Shown piece after piece: positions 14,810-22,733 of a stretch of 35,068 nucleotides of DNA (position 1 is the first letter of the stretch; each line of letters starts with the position of its first letter). The notes beneath the pieces are model-generated. The model was not told the DNA's origin. It saw only the letters and a list, made by a program, of their open reading frames with translations, and searched no databases. The DNA comes from a virus: the IMG/VR virus record IMGVR_UViG_3300031974_001447, positions 1 to 35,068 of that record, one strand, 5' to 3'. The position numbers and the translations under genes are program-made.

Positions 14810-16474
14810 ATGAATTTGTTTTACGAGGCAAAAAAGGTATTAGATAAGGACGGGAAAGTTAATCCACTCGGCCCTTACGGAAAACAGAAACTTACAGGAC
14901 GTGAGATTCAAGTCTATTTCAGACGAAACAAAGTTAAAGACAAAATAGTTAAGAAAGCAGTCGAGGTTGCATTAGACCTTGGTGGTGCAATGGATATTGC
15001 AATCAAATCCATTAGAGACTATTATGGGGATAAAGTCCTAAAATCAAAAGAAGTTCAAACTGCACTTAAATTTGCAAACGAAGAATCATTCAAAGATTCA
15101 TTCAATATGTTAGACGAAGATTACAAAAAAGTAATCAAAATGTATCCAAGAGACAGAGATTGGAAAAAACTTATCACAAAACATAAACGTGCAATTGACT
15201 CAGTCAGAAAAAACGATGAAGATTTACCTAAAAAAGTAGAAGACGAATTACTAACATGGGCTTCACAAGCAGGTGAAGTGGGTAGTAAAGACGATGCAGA
15301 AGACTTCATAATGTCAATTATTGACGAAGGAACATTGTCAGAAGGTAAGAATCTTATGCCTGATATCCAAAAGATAGTTGACACTAAGGGTGCAGCTAAA
15401 GTCGGTGGTATAATGGTTGATATGTTTACTGCTTCAATGATTTCACAAATCTATGGTAAAGTAAACGACTCAAACAAAAAGAAAATGGAGAAGTCAAATA
15501 TCTCTACACTTGTTGACCTTGCACAAAAAATGATGCAGAAAATGGGTGACAATATTGCAGAAGAAGTAAACCTACAAGAAGGAACATGGGCAGTCCCCGA
15601 TTCATATACTAAACTAGTTAAACTCAATAAGTTCTTAAGTAAACCAGCAAACTTCAAAGATGCACAATCCGTTCATAGATGGCACGTCCAAGCAGATGCA
15701 CACTTCGGTGACGATTCATTCTCAGACGATATAGATGCATACAAGACTACACTTAAGGGTGGAGAAAATGATTTCTATGACAGAGGAAGTGTGCATAGTA
15801 AAGAATATATTGACCGCATGAAGAAATACAATAAGATTAAAGCTGGAACAGACTTAAGAGACGTTTTAGAGAAAGAATTAACAGATTGGACTGGTGGTGT
15901 TTTGAAATTCAAAAATCACGAGATTGTTCAAATGCCAAGAGATTGGTATATGAAAGATAATCCAAATGAAAAAGACGATAAGTCTCCAGTAAAAGCAAAA
16001 TTAGAGTCAGTAGATTACCATACAAATGTAATCGTTGAAAAGTTCAAAAGAGGTAAAGGAAGATTGAAGTTTAAGAAATCTCCTCCAATCAAAGTAGAAG
16101 GTAATGCAGTATCAAGAGCTCAACAAGCTGCAATTGCAATTGCAAAGAAAAAGAAAAACGAATCTATTATGGATTCATACAGACAAATGTGGGAATCTGA
16201 AACCCTTGAAGAGAAAAAAGAGTTCAAACAGAAAGATATCGATATAGTTGCAAAACTTACCGATAGAAACGAACACACATTATCACTTATGCATATTGCA
16301 AAAGCAGTAGGTGATAGGAAGGCAGGAAAAAAACTAGAATTAATTAGTAAGATGCATATGGAATACGGTTCTATGACTAAAGACCTTATGAACATGAGAA
16401 ACGAAATCTATGACAATTTGAAGAAAGAAATGATGAAGTATTCGAATGGTAAAGACATGTATAATGCAACATAA
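14810..16474 (+). CDS. large helical, probably virion-associated protein
   Basis: 554 residues beginning MNLFYEAKKVLDKDGKVNPL, two bases behind the previous stop. N-terminal region: GREIQVYFRRNKVKDKIVK and GGAMDIAIKSIRDYYGDKVL. Internal sites TLSEGKNL and NLQEGTWAV match the L-x-E-G cleavage preference of T4-type prohead proteases. A basic stretch around RGKGRLKFKKSPPIKVEG precedes an Ala/Lys-rich helix. The C-terminus (DSYRQMWESETLEEKKEF and TDRNEHTLSLMHIAKAVGDR) resembles the start of the next gene product. No catalytic motif recognised. A capsid core or internal protein is the best guess. Confidence 0.55.
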   Translation: MNLFYEAKKVLDKDGKVNPLGPYGKQKLTGREIQVYFRRNKVKDKIVKKAVEVALDLGGAMDIAIKSIRDYYGDKVLKSKEVQTALKFANEESFKDSFNMLDEDYKKVIKMYPRDRDWKKLITKHKRAIDSVRKNDEDLPKKVEDELLTWASQAGEVGSKDDAEDFIMSIIDEGTLSEGKNLMPDIQKIVDTKGAAKVGGIMVDMFTASMISQIYGKVNDSNKKKMEKSNISTLVDLAQKMMQKMGDNIAEEVNLQEGTWAVPDSYTKLVKLNKFLSKPANFKDAQSVHRWHVQADAHFGDDSFSDDIDAYKTTLKGGENDFYDRGSVHSKEYIDRMKKYNKIKAGTDLRDVLEKELTDWTGGVLKFKNHEIVQMPRDWYMKDNPNEKDDKSPVKAKLESVDYHTNVIVEKFKRGKGRLKFKKSPPIKVEGNAVSRAQQAAIAIAKKKKNESIMDSYRQMWESETLEEKKEFKQKDIDIVAKLTDRNEHTLSLMHIAKAVGDRKAGKKLELISKMHMEYGSMTKDLMNMRNEIYDNLKKEMMKYSNGKDMYNAT

Positions 16475-16475
16475 C

Positions 16476-17012
16476 ATGAAAGATTTATTTAAAACATATC
16501 GTGAGATGCACTTACAAGAAGTGCAACAAAAAGAAGTTGATTCACTGAAAAAACTATCTAAAGATATGCAAGCAGTTCTAAAGGGTTATCAGAAGATTGC
16601 TAAAATGGGTGACAAAGAACTTAGGGACATGAAGTATAATAAAGATTACGAAGCAGTCCTTAAAGCAAGAGATGTAATCGTCTCATTGATTGGTAAAGTA
16701 AACACTCAAAAACTTTTAAATAAAGAAGAGACAACAGTAGACTTAGACGAAAGAATAAATTTTCATGGTAAAAGTCCTGCTGAAAAAAAGAACTCAGAGT
16801 TCGATAGAAAATCAGAAATCAATGGTTATAAAAAGATTTTAAAGTCTATTGAAAAGATTAACAAAGACCACGAGAAGTTTCAATATAACAATCGTGCATA
16901 CGGCCCATCTAATATATTTAAAGGTCTACAAGAAGTTGAAAAAGCATGTTATGACATGATACGAGAAATAGAACAAGGCAAATGGGACGGTAAAGTGGAC
17001 TTAGACTCATAA
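16476..17012 (+). CDS. hypothetical helical protein of the virion block
   Basis: 178 residues from ATG 16476, one base after the previous stop; an upstream ATG at 16446 lies within the previous gene. It begins MKDLFKTYREMHLQEVQQKE, in which the YREM...E pattern echoes DSYRQMWESETLEEKKE near the end of the upstream protein. The rest is helical and Lys-rich (KLSKDMQAVLKGYQKIAKMG, ARDVIVSLIGKVNTQKLL). It ends just over the start of the next gene (TAATG). Function unknown. Confidence 0.5.
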   Translation: MKDLFKTYREMHLQEVQQKEVDSLKKLSKDMQAVLKGYQKIAKMGDKELRDMKYNKDYEAVLKARDVIVSLIGKVNTQKLLNKEETTVDLDERINFHGKSPAEKKNSEFDRKSEINGYKKILKSIEKINKDHEKFQYNNRAYGPSNIFKGLQEVEKACYDMIREIEQGKWDGKVDLDS

Positions 17013-17551
17013 TGGATAAAGTAGACGCAAGATACAGAACGTTTAAAGAGAAACTTAAGAAACTCGGATACGTTAAAACAGACGCAAAAAAAGTCAATGC
17101 AGTCATGGAAAAGATTGGTGACTTTGGAATGATGTCAGACGCAGGTAATAAGAAGATTGCACGTGCAGTATCACAAGCAAAGAACGAGAAAGATTTAAAA
17201 GACAAGTTAGATAAAATATCTACAATGGCAAAAGGTAAGTATGCAGAAGCTGAAGAAGACGAGGTGTATCAAAGAGCATTAGATGCATTTCAATCTAAAG
17301 CAAAAGGGGTTCAGAATAGACCCGACGCTGCAATGCTAATGCAATTACGTAAGTTCAAAGACGGAACCAAGGACGGTGAAGTCAGAACAGACGATATGAA
17401 GAAAATTAAGGTAAAAAACTCCGATGCGGTGAAAGTTCATGACGTTTTAATGAAGCTTAAGACACCCCTTCGGTCTAAATACCTACAGTTATTACAAAAA
17501 GACAAAAAGTCTTTTGATAAGGCATTTAAAGCAATCTTAAGGGTTGCATAA
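17012..17551 (+). CDS. hypothetical helical protein of the virion block
   Basis: 179 residues, very rich in Lys, Asp and Ala and predicted all-helical. Recognisable stretches are YRTFKEKLKKLGYVKTDAKK, GNKKIARAVSQAKNEKDLKD, AEEDEVYQRALDAFQSK and PLRSKYLQLLQKDKKSFDKA. No active-site motif or membrane segment. Its ATG overlaps the previous stop (TAATG), indicating coupling. The composition resembles phage head core or scaffold proteins, but this is inference. Confidence 0.5.
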   Translation: MDKVDARYRTFKEKLKKLGYVKTDAKKVNAVMEKIGDFGMMSDAGNKKIARAVSQAKNEKDLKDKLDKISTMAKGKYAEAEEDEVYQRALDAFQSKAKGVQNRPDAAMLMQLRKFKDGTKDGEVRTDDMKKIKVKNSDAVKVHDVLMKLKTPLRSKYLQLLQKDKKSFDKAFKAILRVA

Positions 17552-17565
17552 TATAGGAGAAGAAA

Positions 17566-17850
17566 ATGGCACTTTGGGGATTATTAGACAACGAAGCTTC
17601 TAAACCAAAATATCTTAACACTGCTGATAAAGCAGAATGTTACGGTGCTGATACAGCTGAGGTCGGTGCGACTGCTGGTGTAAATTCTGAAGGTTGGGTA
17701 TTAAGAAAAGTAGTAGGGTCAAGAACTCAATTTGAAACATTGGTTGCAATGTCTTCAGGTTCAATGGGTGCTGACGTTGCTGACTTTGATGACGACTCAG
17801 ACGTGAATACACCTGATGTTGATGACGATACAGTATTATCAGATAGTTAA
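17566..17850 (+). CDS. small conserved protein starting MALWG, probably structural
   Basis: 94 residues with TAGGAGA before the ATG. It begins MALWGLLDNEASKPKYLNT, an N-terminus I recognise from small structural-type proteins of marine T4-like phages. The middle (AGVNSEGWVLRKVVGSRTQF, then ETLVAMSSGSMG) follows the same family pattern. The C-terminus is an acidic tail rich in Asp (DDDSDVNTPDVDDDTV). Function not established. It stands between helical virion-type proteins and a gene with a capsid-targeting-like N-terminus. Confidence 0.6.
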   Translation: MALWGLLDNEASKPKYLNTADKAECYGADTAEVGATAGVNSEGWVLRKVVGSRTQFETLVAMSSGSMGADVADFDDDSDVNTPDVDDDTVLSDS

Positions 17851-17863
17851 TAGAGGATAAATT

Positions 17864-18304
17864 ATGAAAACATTTAAAAACTTTATCTTGGAAGACGGTG
17901 GAAGTCAGATTCCAACAGACGGTCTTGGACTTTTTGCAAGTTCAGCTGGACTCAGTTCAGAAAAGGTACCACATGATATAGACGATGCAGACGTTAAAGC
18001 TAAGGTTAATGCAATCTTAGGTCAAGCTGCAGTGTCAGAATGGTTAAATCCAAAAGCCTGTGTTGCACAAATGGAAGCAAAACTTTCTCTATTAGGACTA
18101 AACAAAACAGGTGAATCAGACATAGAATTCACTGAAGGTAATGGTTCTTTCGACATTCAATTCAACAGATATGGTGTTGTAACTGGTAAAACAGTTGATA
18201 CACCTCATGACGAATTTGAAAGAGAAGAAAAAATCGTATCACTTAACGTGAAATACGAACAGAACGAAAACGGAACATATAAAGTTATCGGTTCTTTAGT
18301 TTAA
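17864..18304 (+). CDS. small protein with capsid-targeting-like N-terminus
   Basis: 146 residues; AGAGGA precedes the ATG. The first ten residues MKTFKNFILE align with the T4 internal-protein targeting peptide MKTYQEFIAE, whose cleavage follows the Glu; here DGG follows. The rest has a helical middle (DDADVKAKVNAILGQAAVSE) and a beta-rich C-terminus (SDIEFTEGNGSFDIQFNRYG and VVTGKTVDTPHDEF). No catalytic motif. The N-terminus suggests packaging in the prohead and processing by the gp21-type protease. Related proteins in marine phages have no assigned function to my knowledge. A stable UUCG hairpin follows the stop. Confidence 0.6.
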   Translation: MKTFKNFILEDGGSQIPTDGLGLFASSAGLSSEKVPHDIDDADVKAKVNAILGQAAVSEWLNPKACVAQMEAKLSLLGLNKTGESDIEFTEGNGSFDIQFNRYGVVTGKTVDTPHDEFEREEKIVSLNVKYEQNENGTYKVIGSLV

Positions 18305-18308
18305 AGTA

Positions 18309-18326
18309 GTGTCCCTTCGGGGACAC
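18309..18326 (+). terminator. C(UUCG)G tetraloop hairpin in intergenic RNA
   Basis: Perfect 7-bp stem GTGTCCC / GGGACAC closed by the extra-stable loop C(TTCG)G, directly after the 18304 stop. No T-run follows, so it may be an mRNA 3'-end stabiliser or processing signal rather than a full terminator, as for similar T4 intercistronic hairpins. Confidence 0.6.
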
Positions 18327-18343
18327 CTACATACTATTACATT

Positions 18344-18715
18344 ATGAGTCTATTTGACAAAATCACAGCAAAAAACTTTACGGCATATGCAATGAAGCAC
18401 TATGACGACCCTCAATGTGAAGACATAGAGGATTTTCAAGAAGACCTTCGCAGATTCAGATACCTTAAAAGATTATTACATAGATACCATGAAAATGGTG
18501 AATTACGTGAGCGTTTAATGCTGAATCACCTCATATGTATCTTTAATGTCTTTGGATATGACGCTTGCATGAGAATGTTAGAGTTCAAAATCAAAGATAA
18601 CAACTACTGGTCTTCTATAAAAACTATGTTATTATTCCTAGGATACATAGAAGAAGGTTGGAAAACTGAAATTCAAATTGACGAAAAGTTAGCAGAACGG
18701 TTAAGAGACCTTTAA
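18344..18715 (+). CDS. conserved hypothetical protein (marine T4-like family)
   Basis: 123 residues, helical. It has DIEDFQEDLRRFRYLKRLLH, MLNHLICIFNVFGYDACMRM and SSIKTMLLFLGYIEE, a pattern I recognise from a conserved small protein of cyanophages (from memory a DUF7207-type family). No active site visible. Start at ATG 18344 lacks a Shine-Dalgarno sequence and lies 18 bases after the UUCG hairpin. The next gene has its own late motif. Confidence 0.6.
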   Translation: MSLFDKITAKNFTAYAMKHYDDPQCEDIEDFQEDLRRFRYLKRLLHRYHENGELRERLMLNHLICIFNVFGYDACMRMLEFKIKDNNYWSSIKTMLLFLGYIEEGWKTEIQIDEKLAERLRDL

Positions 18716-18721
18716 AAATAC

Positions 18722-18728
18722 CTAAATA
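18722..18728 (+). promoter_or_regulatory. late-type promoter motif CTAAATA
   Basis: CTAAATA at 18722-18728, six bases before the ATG at 18735, predicting a start one base from the ATG. No Shine-Dalgarno sequence is present. Confidence 0.6.
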
Positions 18729-18734
18729 GATTAT

Positions 18735-19325
18735 ATGCGTATAGTCGACACACTCATAGTATTCCGAATTCTTAAGATGTTAACCACACCTTGGAATAAA
18801 ATGCAGGCTTTTAAGTTTGGTTTTATTGACATGAACGGAAACAGAATCAAAGAAATTGAGGACGAGAACGGGAAAATGGTTAAAAATGAACCAGTCACAA
18901 AAAAAGAAAAGTCTTCCCTCACTCCTCTACATAGATTGGTATTCAATCTTAAAAAAATAATCAACAAAGTTCCATTCGGTAAAACTCAATTTGCATCATA
19001 TGTTACTGCACTTTTATTACTTAAAGAAGAATGTGATTTAGACAATGAACAAGCAGAAGAGTTATACGAGAAGTTCTACAGATTCCTAAAAGACGAAGAT
19101 TTATTACAACCCGAAATGATTACAGAAACAATCAATGTCGGTAGATTAGAATTGGGAGAAACATATAATATTAGATTCCCACTCAAACAGCAAGGTGATA
19201 TAATACACCAACATAGAGACCAAGTCCTTGTTCACTCTGAATACGAAAAGATATATGGTATTCAAACATACATTGGATTTGTTAACGAAGAGAGAGTCAT
19301 ATTGACTGCAGATGATGTTTATTGA
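18735..19325 (+). CDS. conserved phage protein of the virion block
   Basis: 196 residues. The start MRIVDTLIVFRILKMLTTPW and the segment LTPLHRLVFNLKKIINKVPF followed by GKTQFASYVTALLLLKE form a conserved family of marine T4-like phages that I recognise but cannot name. It is helical with a short beta-rich end (YNIRFPLKQQGDIIHQHRDQ, YGIQTYIGFV). The hydrophobic N-terminus is part of the conserved domain rather than a signal peptide. A QPEMITETINVGRL segment sits in the linker. The last 14 bases overlap the PAP2 gene. Function unknown. Confidence 0.65.
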   Translation: MRIVDTLIVFRILKMLTTPWNKMQAFKFGFIDMNGNRIKEIEDENGKMVKNEPVTKKEKSSLTPLHRLVFNLKKIINKVPFGKTQFASYVTALLLLKEECDLDNEQAEELYEKFYRFLKDEDLLQPEMITETINVGRLELGETYNIRFPLKQQGDIIHQHRDQVLVHSEYEKIYGIQTYIGFVNEERVILTADDVY

Positions 19326-20076
19326 ATCGATACAAGAAATAGATAACCTTACCTTTGGTCAACAAAAGGACTTAAAGAAACCCAAGTATAAGACACTTAC
19401 ACTATGGGACGAAGGTTGGGAAACCATAATGTTGGGTGCATATCCCAAAGGTTCTAAAGTTGTAGAAGAACTTAAAGAAGTTCAGAGATTGGTAAAAGGT
19501 GCAACAGACGAACAGAAACAACAATATATCAATTGTGACGAAGACGGTGCATACTATATCAAACAATACATGGACGACCATGACTTAGAATACAGTCAAG
19601 ACACTATAGATTTTATTAGAAAACAGTGTAGTCCAGTAATCAAACACCACAAAAACCATTTCAATCGTGCAAGACCATATCAAGTTGCAGAACATTTAGG
19701 AATGGAATTTGAGAGATTTAATACTGATACAAGTGAAACACCTTCATACCCTAGTGGACATACAACACAACCTTTAGTGGTTGCATTGTATTACAGTAAA
19801 ATGTATCCACAACACCAAGCGGGTCTTATGAACGGTGCAAAGATTAGTGGATTCGGTAGAGTCATAGCAGGATTGCATTATCCTTCAGACTATGAAGCTG
19901 GTGCAAAACTCGGTAGAGAACTATTTGAGTTTATGAAAGTAGAAGAAATAAAAGAAGATGCACCAATGAATTCTACAGGAGGTGCAATTAGTATGCCTCC
20001 AACAATGCAAAAAAAGAAAAGAGATAAGAGATACGATACAGATAACATGTATAAACTCTTACGTAGATACATTTAA
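19312..20076 (+). CDS. PAP2-superfamily phosphatase
   Basis: 254 residues (starts at 19312 or 19315). All three motifs of the PAP2/class A acid phosphatase family are present: KNHFNRARP (K114-x6-R121-P122), PSGH (147-150) and GRVIAGLHYPSD (R183, H189, D193). The nucleophile is His189 and the acid is His150, so the enzyme should hydrolyse phosphomonoesters; the substrate is unknown. No membrane segments or signal peptide, so it is a soluble form. The C-terminal ~40 residues (EDAPMNSTGGAISMPP, then a basic tail) lie outside the catalytic domain and resemble tails of phage structural proteins. It lies in the virion block, so it may be packaged. Confidence 0.9.
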   Translation: MMFIESIQEIDNLTFGQQKDLKKPKYKTLTLWDEGWETIMLGAYPKGSKVVEELKEVQRLVKGATDEQKQQYINCDEDGAYYIKQYMDDHDLEYSQDTIDFIRKQCSPVIKHHKNHFNRARPYQVAEHLGMEFERFNTDTSETPSYPSGHTTQPLVVALYYSKMYPQHQAGLMNGAKISGFGRVIAGLHYPSDYEAGAKLGRELFEFMKVEEIKEDAPMNSTGGAISMPPTMQKKKRDKRYDTDNMYKLLRRYI

Positions 20077-20079
20077 GTT

Positions 20080-21237
20080 ATGAAATTTTTGAATTACCTA
20101 GCCCTTATTACGTCCATTGGAATTGCAACCATAGCTGCATATTTCAGTGTTCTTGGGCTTGCAACCATATTCAGTGGTGCATTCTTAGGTATTGTCATTA
20201 TGGCAGGTGCATTAGAATTTGGTAAGATTGTCAGTGCGGCTTACCTACACATGTTTTGGGAGAAGTTAAATTACTTCAAGTATTATTTGGTAGTAAGTGT
20301 TATAGTGTTAATGTTAATCACCTCACTCGGGATTTTTGGATATCTTGCAAAAGCAAGTTCAGACACCTCATATGCAACTGAATTTGCACAACAGGAAATC
20401 AATCAAATAGACGGAAAAATAGGTAGAGAAGAGAACAGAATTGCACTAATTGAAGAGAGAATCAGTGGATTAAACTCGGGTGGACTAGACGTATCAGACT
20501 CAGTCAATGCACAAATAGAGATAAGAGACGGTGCATGGGATAGAGTTCAAGGGGATATAGACTTTGCACAAGGTCAAATCGACAATTTAAGGTCTGAATT
20601 GAAGTCGCTTGACACTTCGGTATCAGAACTCAGAAACAGGGGTGTAGAGACGATTACAGTGGACGAGGGGGTGTTTAATGACGAGGTTAGAGTCATTGAT
20701 TATGTTGCACAAGCAGAGGAATTATATACTTCTCAACAACCCCAAAGAGAACAAATCCGTGCAGATATTAAAGAACAACAGGGTAACATAGACAAGTATA
20801 GAGACCAAGCTCAGAACACTATAGACACTGCAAATACAGAAATCAGTAGACTCCAAACTCTATCAAATGGAAATGCAGACGAAAAACTAGAAGAAATTGA
20901 AGAATACAATAGACAGATTGACACTATCTATGATACAATACAAGAGTTAAGAGAGGAAAAGTTTCCTTTCGAACAGGAAATACTCGGTTTTGAACGAGAA
21001 GTAGGGCCGATACAGTACATTGCAGAGGTTATATACGGACAAGAAGAGTCTGTCAAGTACCTTGACAATGCAATTAGATGGGTGATTTTTGCACTTATCT
21101 TTGTGTTTGACCCACTTGCAGTGTTACTATTGATTACAAGTATTGCACTTATATCTAATCCGAGTGGAAAGACACCACGAGTATTAAAAATTTTAGATAG
21201 ACCCACGGTCATAAGAGTACCAAAAAGGACTAAATAA
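20080..21237 (+). CDS. membrane protein with large coiled-coil domain
   Basis: 385 residues. Three hydrophobic segments at the N-terminus (about 5-25, 28-58 and 68-92), a ~220-residue charged coiled-coil region (about 100-325, with repeated E/Q/D-rich heptads such as EFAQQEINQIDGKIGREENR), and a last hydrophobic segment near the C-terminus (about 336-360: IRWVIFALIFVFDPLAVLLL) before a basic tail. Such proteins are widespread in T4-like marine phages; the function is not established to my knowledge. It starts three bases after the PAP2 stop and has no Shine-Dalgarno sequence, so it is probably translationally coupled. A role in the host membrane is inferred. Confidence 0.7.
   Translation: MKFLNYLALITSIGIATIAAYFSVLGLATIFSGAFLGIVIMAGALEFGKIVSAAYLHMFWEKLNYFKYYLVVSVIVLMLITSLGIFGYLAKASSDTSYATEFAQQEINQIDGKIGREENRIALIEERISGLNSGGLDVSDSVNAQIEIRDGAWDRVQGDIDFAQGQIDNLRSELKSLDTSVSELRNRGVETITVDEGVFNDEVRVIDYVAQAEELYTSQQPQREQIRADIKEQQGNIDKYRDQAQNTIDTANTEISRLQTLSNGNADEKLEEIEEYNRQIDTIYDTIQELREEKFPFEQEILGFEREVGPIQYIAEVIYGQEESVKYLDNAIRWVIFALIFVFDPLAVLLLITSIALISNPSGKTPRVLKILDRPTVIRVPKRTK
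21230..21236 (+). promoter_or_regulatory. late-type promoter motif CTAAATA overlapping a stop codon
   Basis: CTAAATA at 21230-21236 overlaps the TAA stop (21235-21237) of the membrane protein gene. The short leader contains AGGAG before the ATG at 21254, a conventional arrangement. Confidence 0.5.
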
Positions 21238-21253
21238 ATCATTAGGAGATATT

Positions 21254-21430
21254 ATGTCAGAACGAGAAGAATTTACAGGAACACTTGAGGAACTTAAAGA
21301 GTTTCTTCAGGCTGAATATGCAAAAGTAAATAGAGAAACTACACCAGCTTCTAAACTTGCAGAAGTTGATGCGTCTTATAATGCAAACATGGCTTTATTA
21401 CAATCACAAATTGACGAACAGAACAGTTAA
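21254..21430 (+). CDS. small acidic helical protein
   Basis: 58 residues with a good AGGAG five bases before the ATG. It is acidic and helical (MSEREEFTGTLEELKEFLQA ... KLAEVDASYNANMALLQS). The C-terminal block A-SYNA-M--L---ID resembles ASYDASMVTHNEKLAELQAI in the next gene, so the two may be related copies. No catalytic motif. Function unknown. Confidence 0.55.
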   Translation: MSEREEFTGTLEELKEFLQAEYAKVNRETTPASKLAEVDASYNANMALLQSQIDEQNS

Positions 21431-21433
21431 TAC

Positions 21434-21441
21434 CATAAATA
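21434..21441 (+). promoter_or_regulatory. late-type promoter motif CATAAATA
   Basis: CATAAATA at 21434-21441 gives a leader of about 20 bases with CAGGAG before the ATG at 21469. Conventional arrangement with a ribosome binding site. Confidence 0.6.
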
Positions 21442-21468
21442 AAAGGTTAAATTTAACAGGAGATTAAC

Positions 21469-21666
21469 ATGTCAGAAGAAGATAAAGGTACCTTTTCTGC
21501 TGCTCAAGCTAAAGCTGCAATCGAAGCCGACGCACCCGTTGCACCAGCTGCCGACCTAACAGGAGAAGCATTAACACTTGCACAAGCAAGTTATGACGCT
21601 TCTATGGTTACTCATAACGAGAAACTTGCAGAATTACAAGCAATCATTGACGCAACAGTAGAATAA
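21469..21666 (+). CDS. small Ala-rich acidic protein
   Basis: 65 residues; AGGAG before the ATG and its own late motif upstream. About a third of residues are Ala (SAAQAKAAIEADAPVAPAAD). The C-terminal ASYDASMVTHNEKLAELQAI resembles the end of the preceding small protein. A late promoter for such a short gene suggests abundant expression, for example as a minor virion or core component. Function unknown. Confidence 0.55.
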   Translation: MSEEDKGTFSAAQAKAAIEADAPVAPAADLTGEALTLAQASYDASMVTHNEKLAELQAIIDATVE

Positions 21667-21672
21667 ACCCAC

Positions 21673-21701
21673 TTGTATTTTCTCTCTTTTTATAGTATAA
21701 T
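21673..21701 (+). promoter_or_regulatory. sigma70-like promoter of the primase gene
   Basis: TTGTAT at 21673-21678, 17-base spacer, TATAAT at 21696-21701. Exactly six bases separate TATAAT from ATG 21708, so +1 is predicted to be the A of the start codon. No Shine-Dalgarno sequence is present. Confidence 0.75.
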
Positions 21702-21707
21702 TAATGT

Positions 21708-22733
21708 ATGCTATGGTTAGAGAGAAAATATCTTTCCCGTATTGTTTCACTCGTTGAACTAGGGAAATGGAAGAACGACAATACACTGAATCATCGGTGT
21801 TTATATTGTGGTGATTCCCAAAAGAATCAGTTTAAAGCTCGTGGATTCCACTTTACAGTGGGTCAGAGTTTTGTCTACAAATGTCACAATTGTGGTCATT
21901 CGACCTCTTCAGTTAATTTTATCAAAGACCACTTTCCAGTTATTCATAAAGAATATCTAAAAGAGTGGTTGAAAGAAAAGGGTGTAAAACCTAAAAACCA
22001 AAAAATGTTGAGTGCAAACGAATTCAAGTTCACTCCAAATGAAGAATTACTAAATATGAAGAAAGTCGATTTGAGTGCAGTAGCCTTTAAGGTAACCGAC
22101 AAGGTGATTGCACAAGAATTTGTTGATTCTCGACAGATTCCTAAAGAACGACAAGAAGAACTTTGGTTCACACCTCAGGCACAAACCTTACATTTATTAT
22201 CCAATAAGTATAAGGACAGAGTTTTGGGGAATGACCCAAGAATAATATTACCGTTCATAAGAGAGGACGGGGAACTGGTTGGTATCACGGGTCGTGCGAT
22301 AAACGATTCACCTCTTAGATACCTAACCATGAGATTCCTAGATGATGTTCCACTCATCTATAATATACAAAACGTGGACAAAACAAAAACTATCTATGTG
22401 ACTGAGGGGCCGATAGACAGTTTATTCCTACCTAATAGTATAGCAGTCGGTGGTAGTGATTTCAAAAAAATAGATGACTCGTTAAAGGACAATGCAATAA
22501 TCATTTATGACAACGAACCACGAAACAAAGAAATAATTAAAAAGATTGAAGAGGTCATAGACCTTGGATATAACGTGTGTATTTGGAATGAAAGAAGAGT
22601 GAGTGAATTTAAAGATATTAATGATATGGTTCTTGGTGGTTTAACACAAGAAGAAATTGTAGAAATTATAAATTCTAATACTTACAGTGGTCTCTCAGCA
22701 AAAGCAAAATTACAGGAGTATAAGAAGATATGA
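21708..22733 (+). CDS. 61: DNA primase (T4 gp61-like)
   Basis: 341 residues, equal in size to T4 gp61 (342). N-terminal zinc-binding domain: RCLYCGDSQKNQFKARGF, then YKCHNCGHST, giving four cysteines (CxxC...CxxC). The TOPRIM-like catalytic part contains TIYVTEGPIDSLFLPN (with the catalytic Glu) and IIYDNEPRNKEI (acidic D-x-E). It makes RNA primers for lagging-strand synthesis with the gp41 helicase encoded at 6.3 kb. The promoter sits directly against the ATG with no ribosome binding site. The stop overlaps the nrdA start (ATGA), linking primase and nucleotide supply. Confidence 0.95.
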   Translation: MLWLERKYLSRIVSLVELGKWKNDNTLNHRCLYCGDSQKNQFKARGFHFTVGQSFVYKCHNCGHSTSSVNFIKDHFPVIHKEYLKEWLKEKGVKPKNQKMLSANEFKFTPNEELLNMKKVDLSAVAFKVTDKVIAQEFVDSRQIPKERQEELWFTPQAQTLHLLSNKYKDRVLGNDPRIILPFIREDGELVGITGRAINDSPLRYLTMRFLDDVPLIYNIQNVDKTKTIYVTEGPIDSLFLPNSIAVGGSDFKKIDDSLKDNAIIIYDNEPRNKEIIKKIEEVIDLGYNVCIWNERRVSEFKDINDMVLGGLTQEEIVEIINSNTYSGLSAKAKLQEYKKI

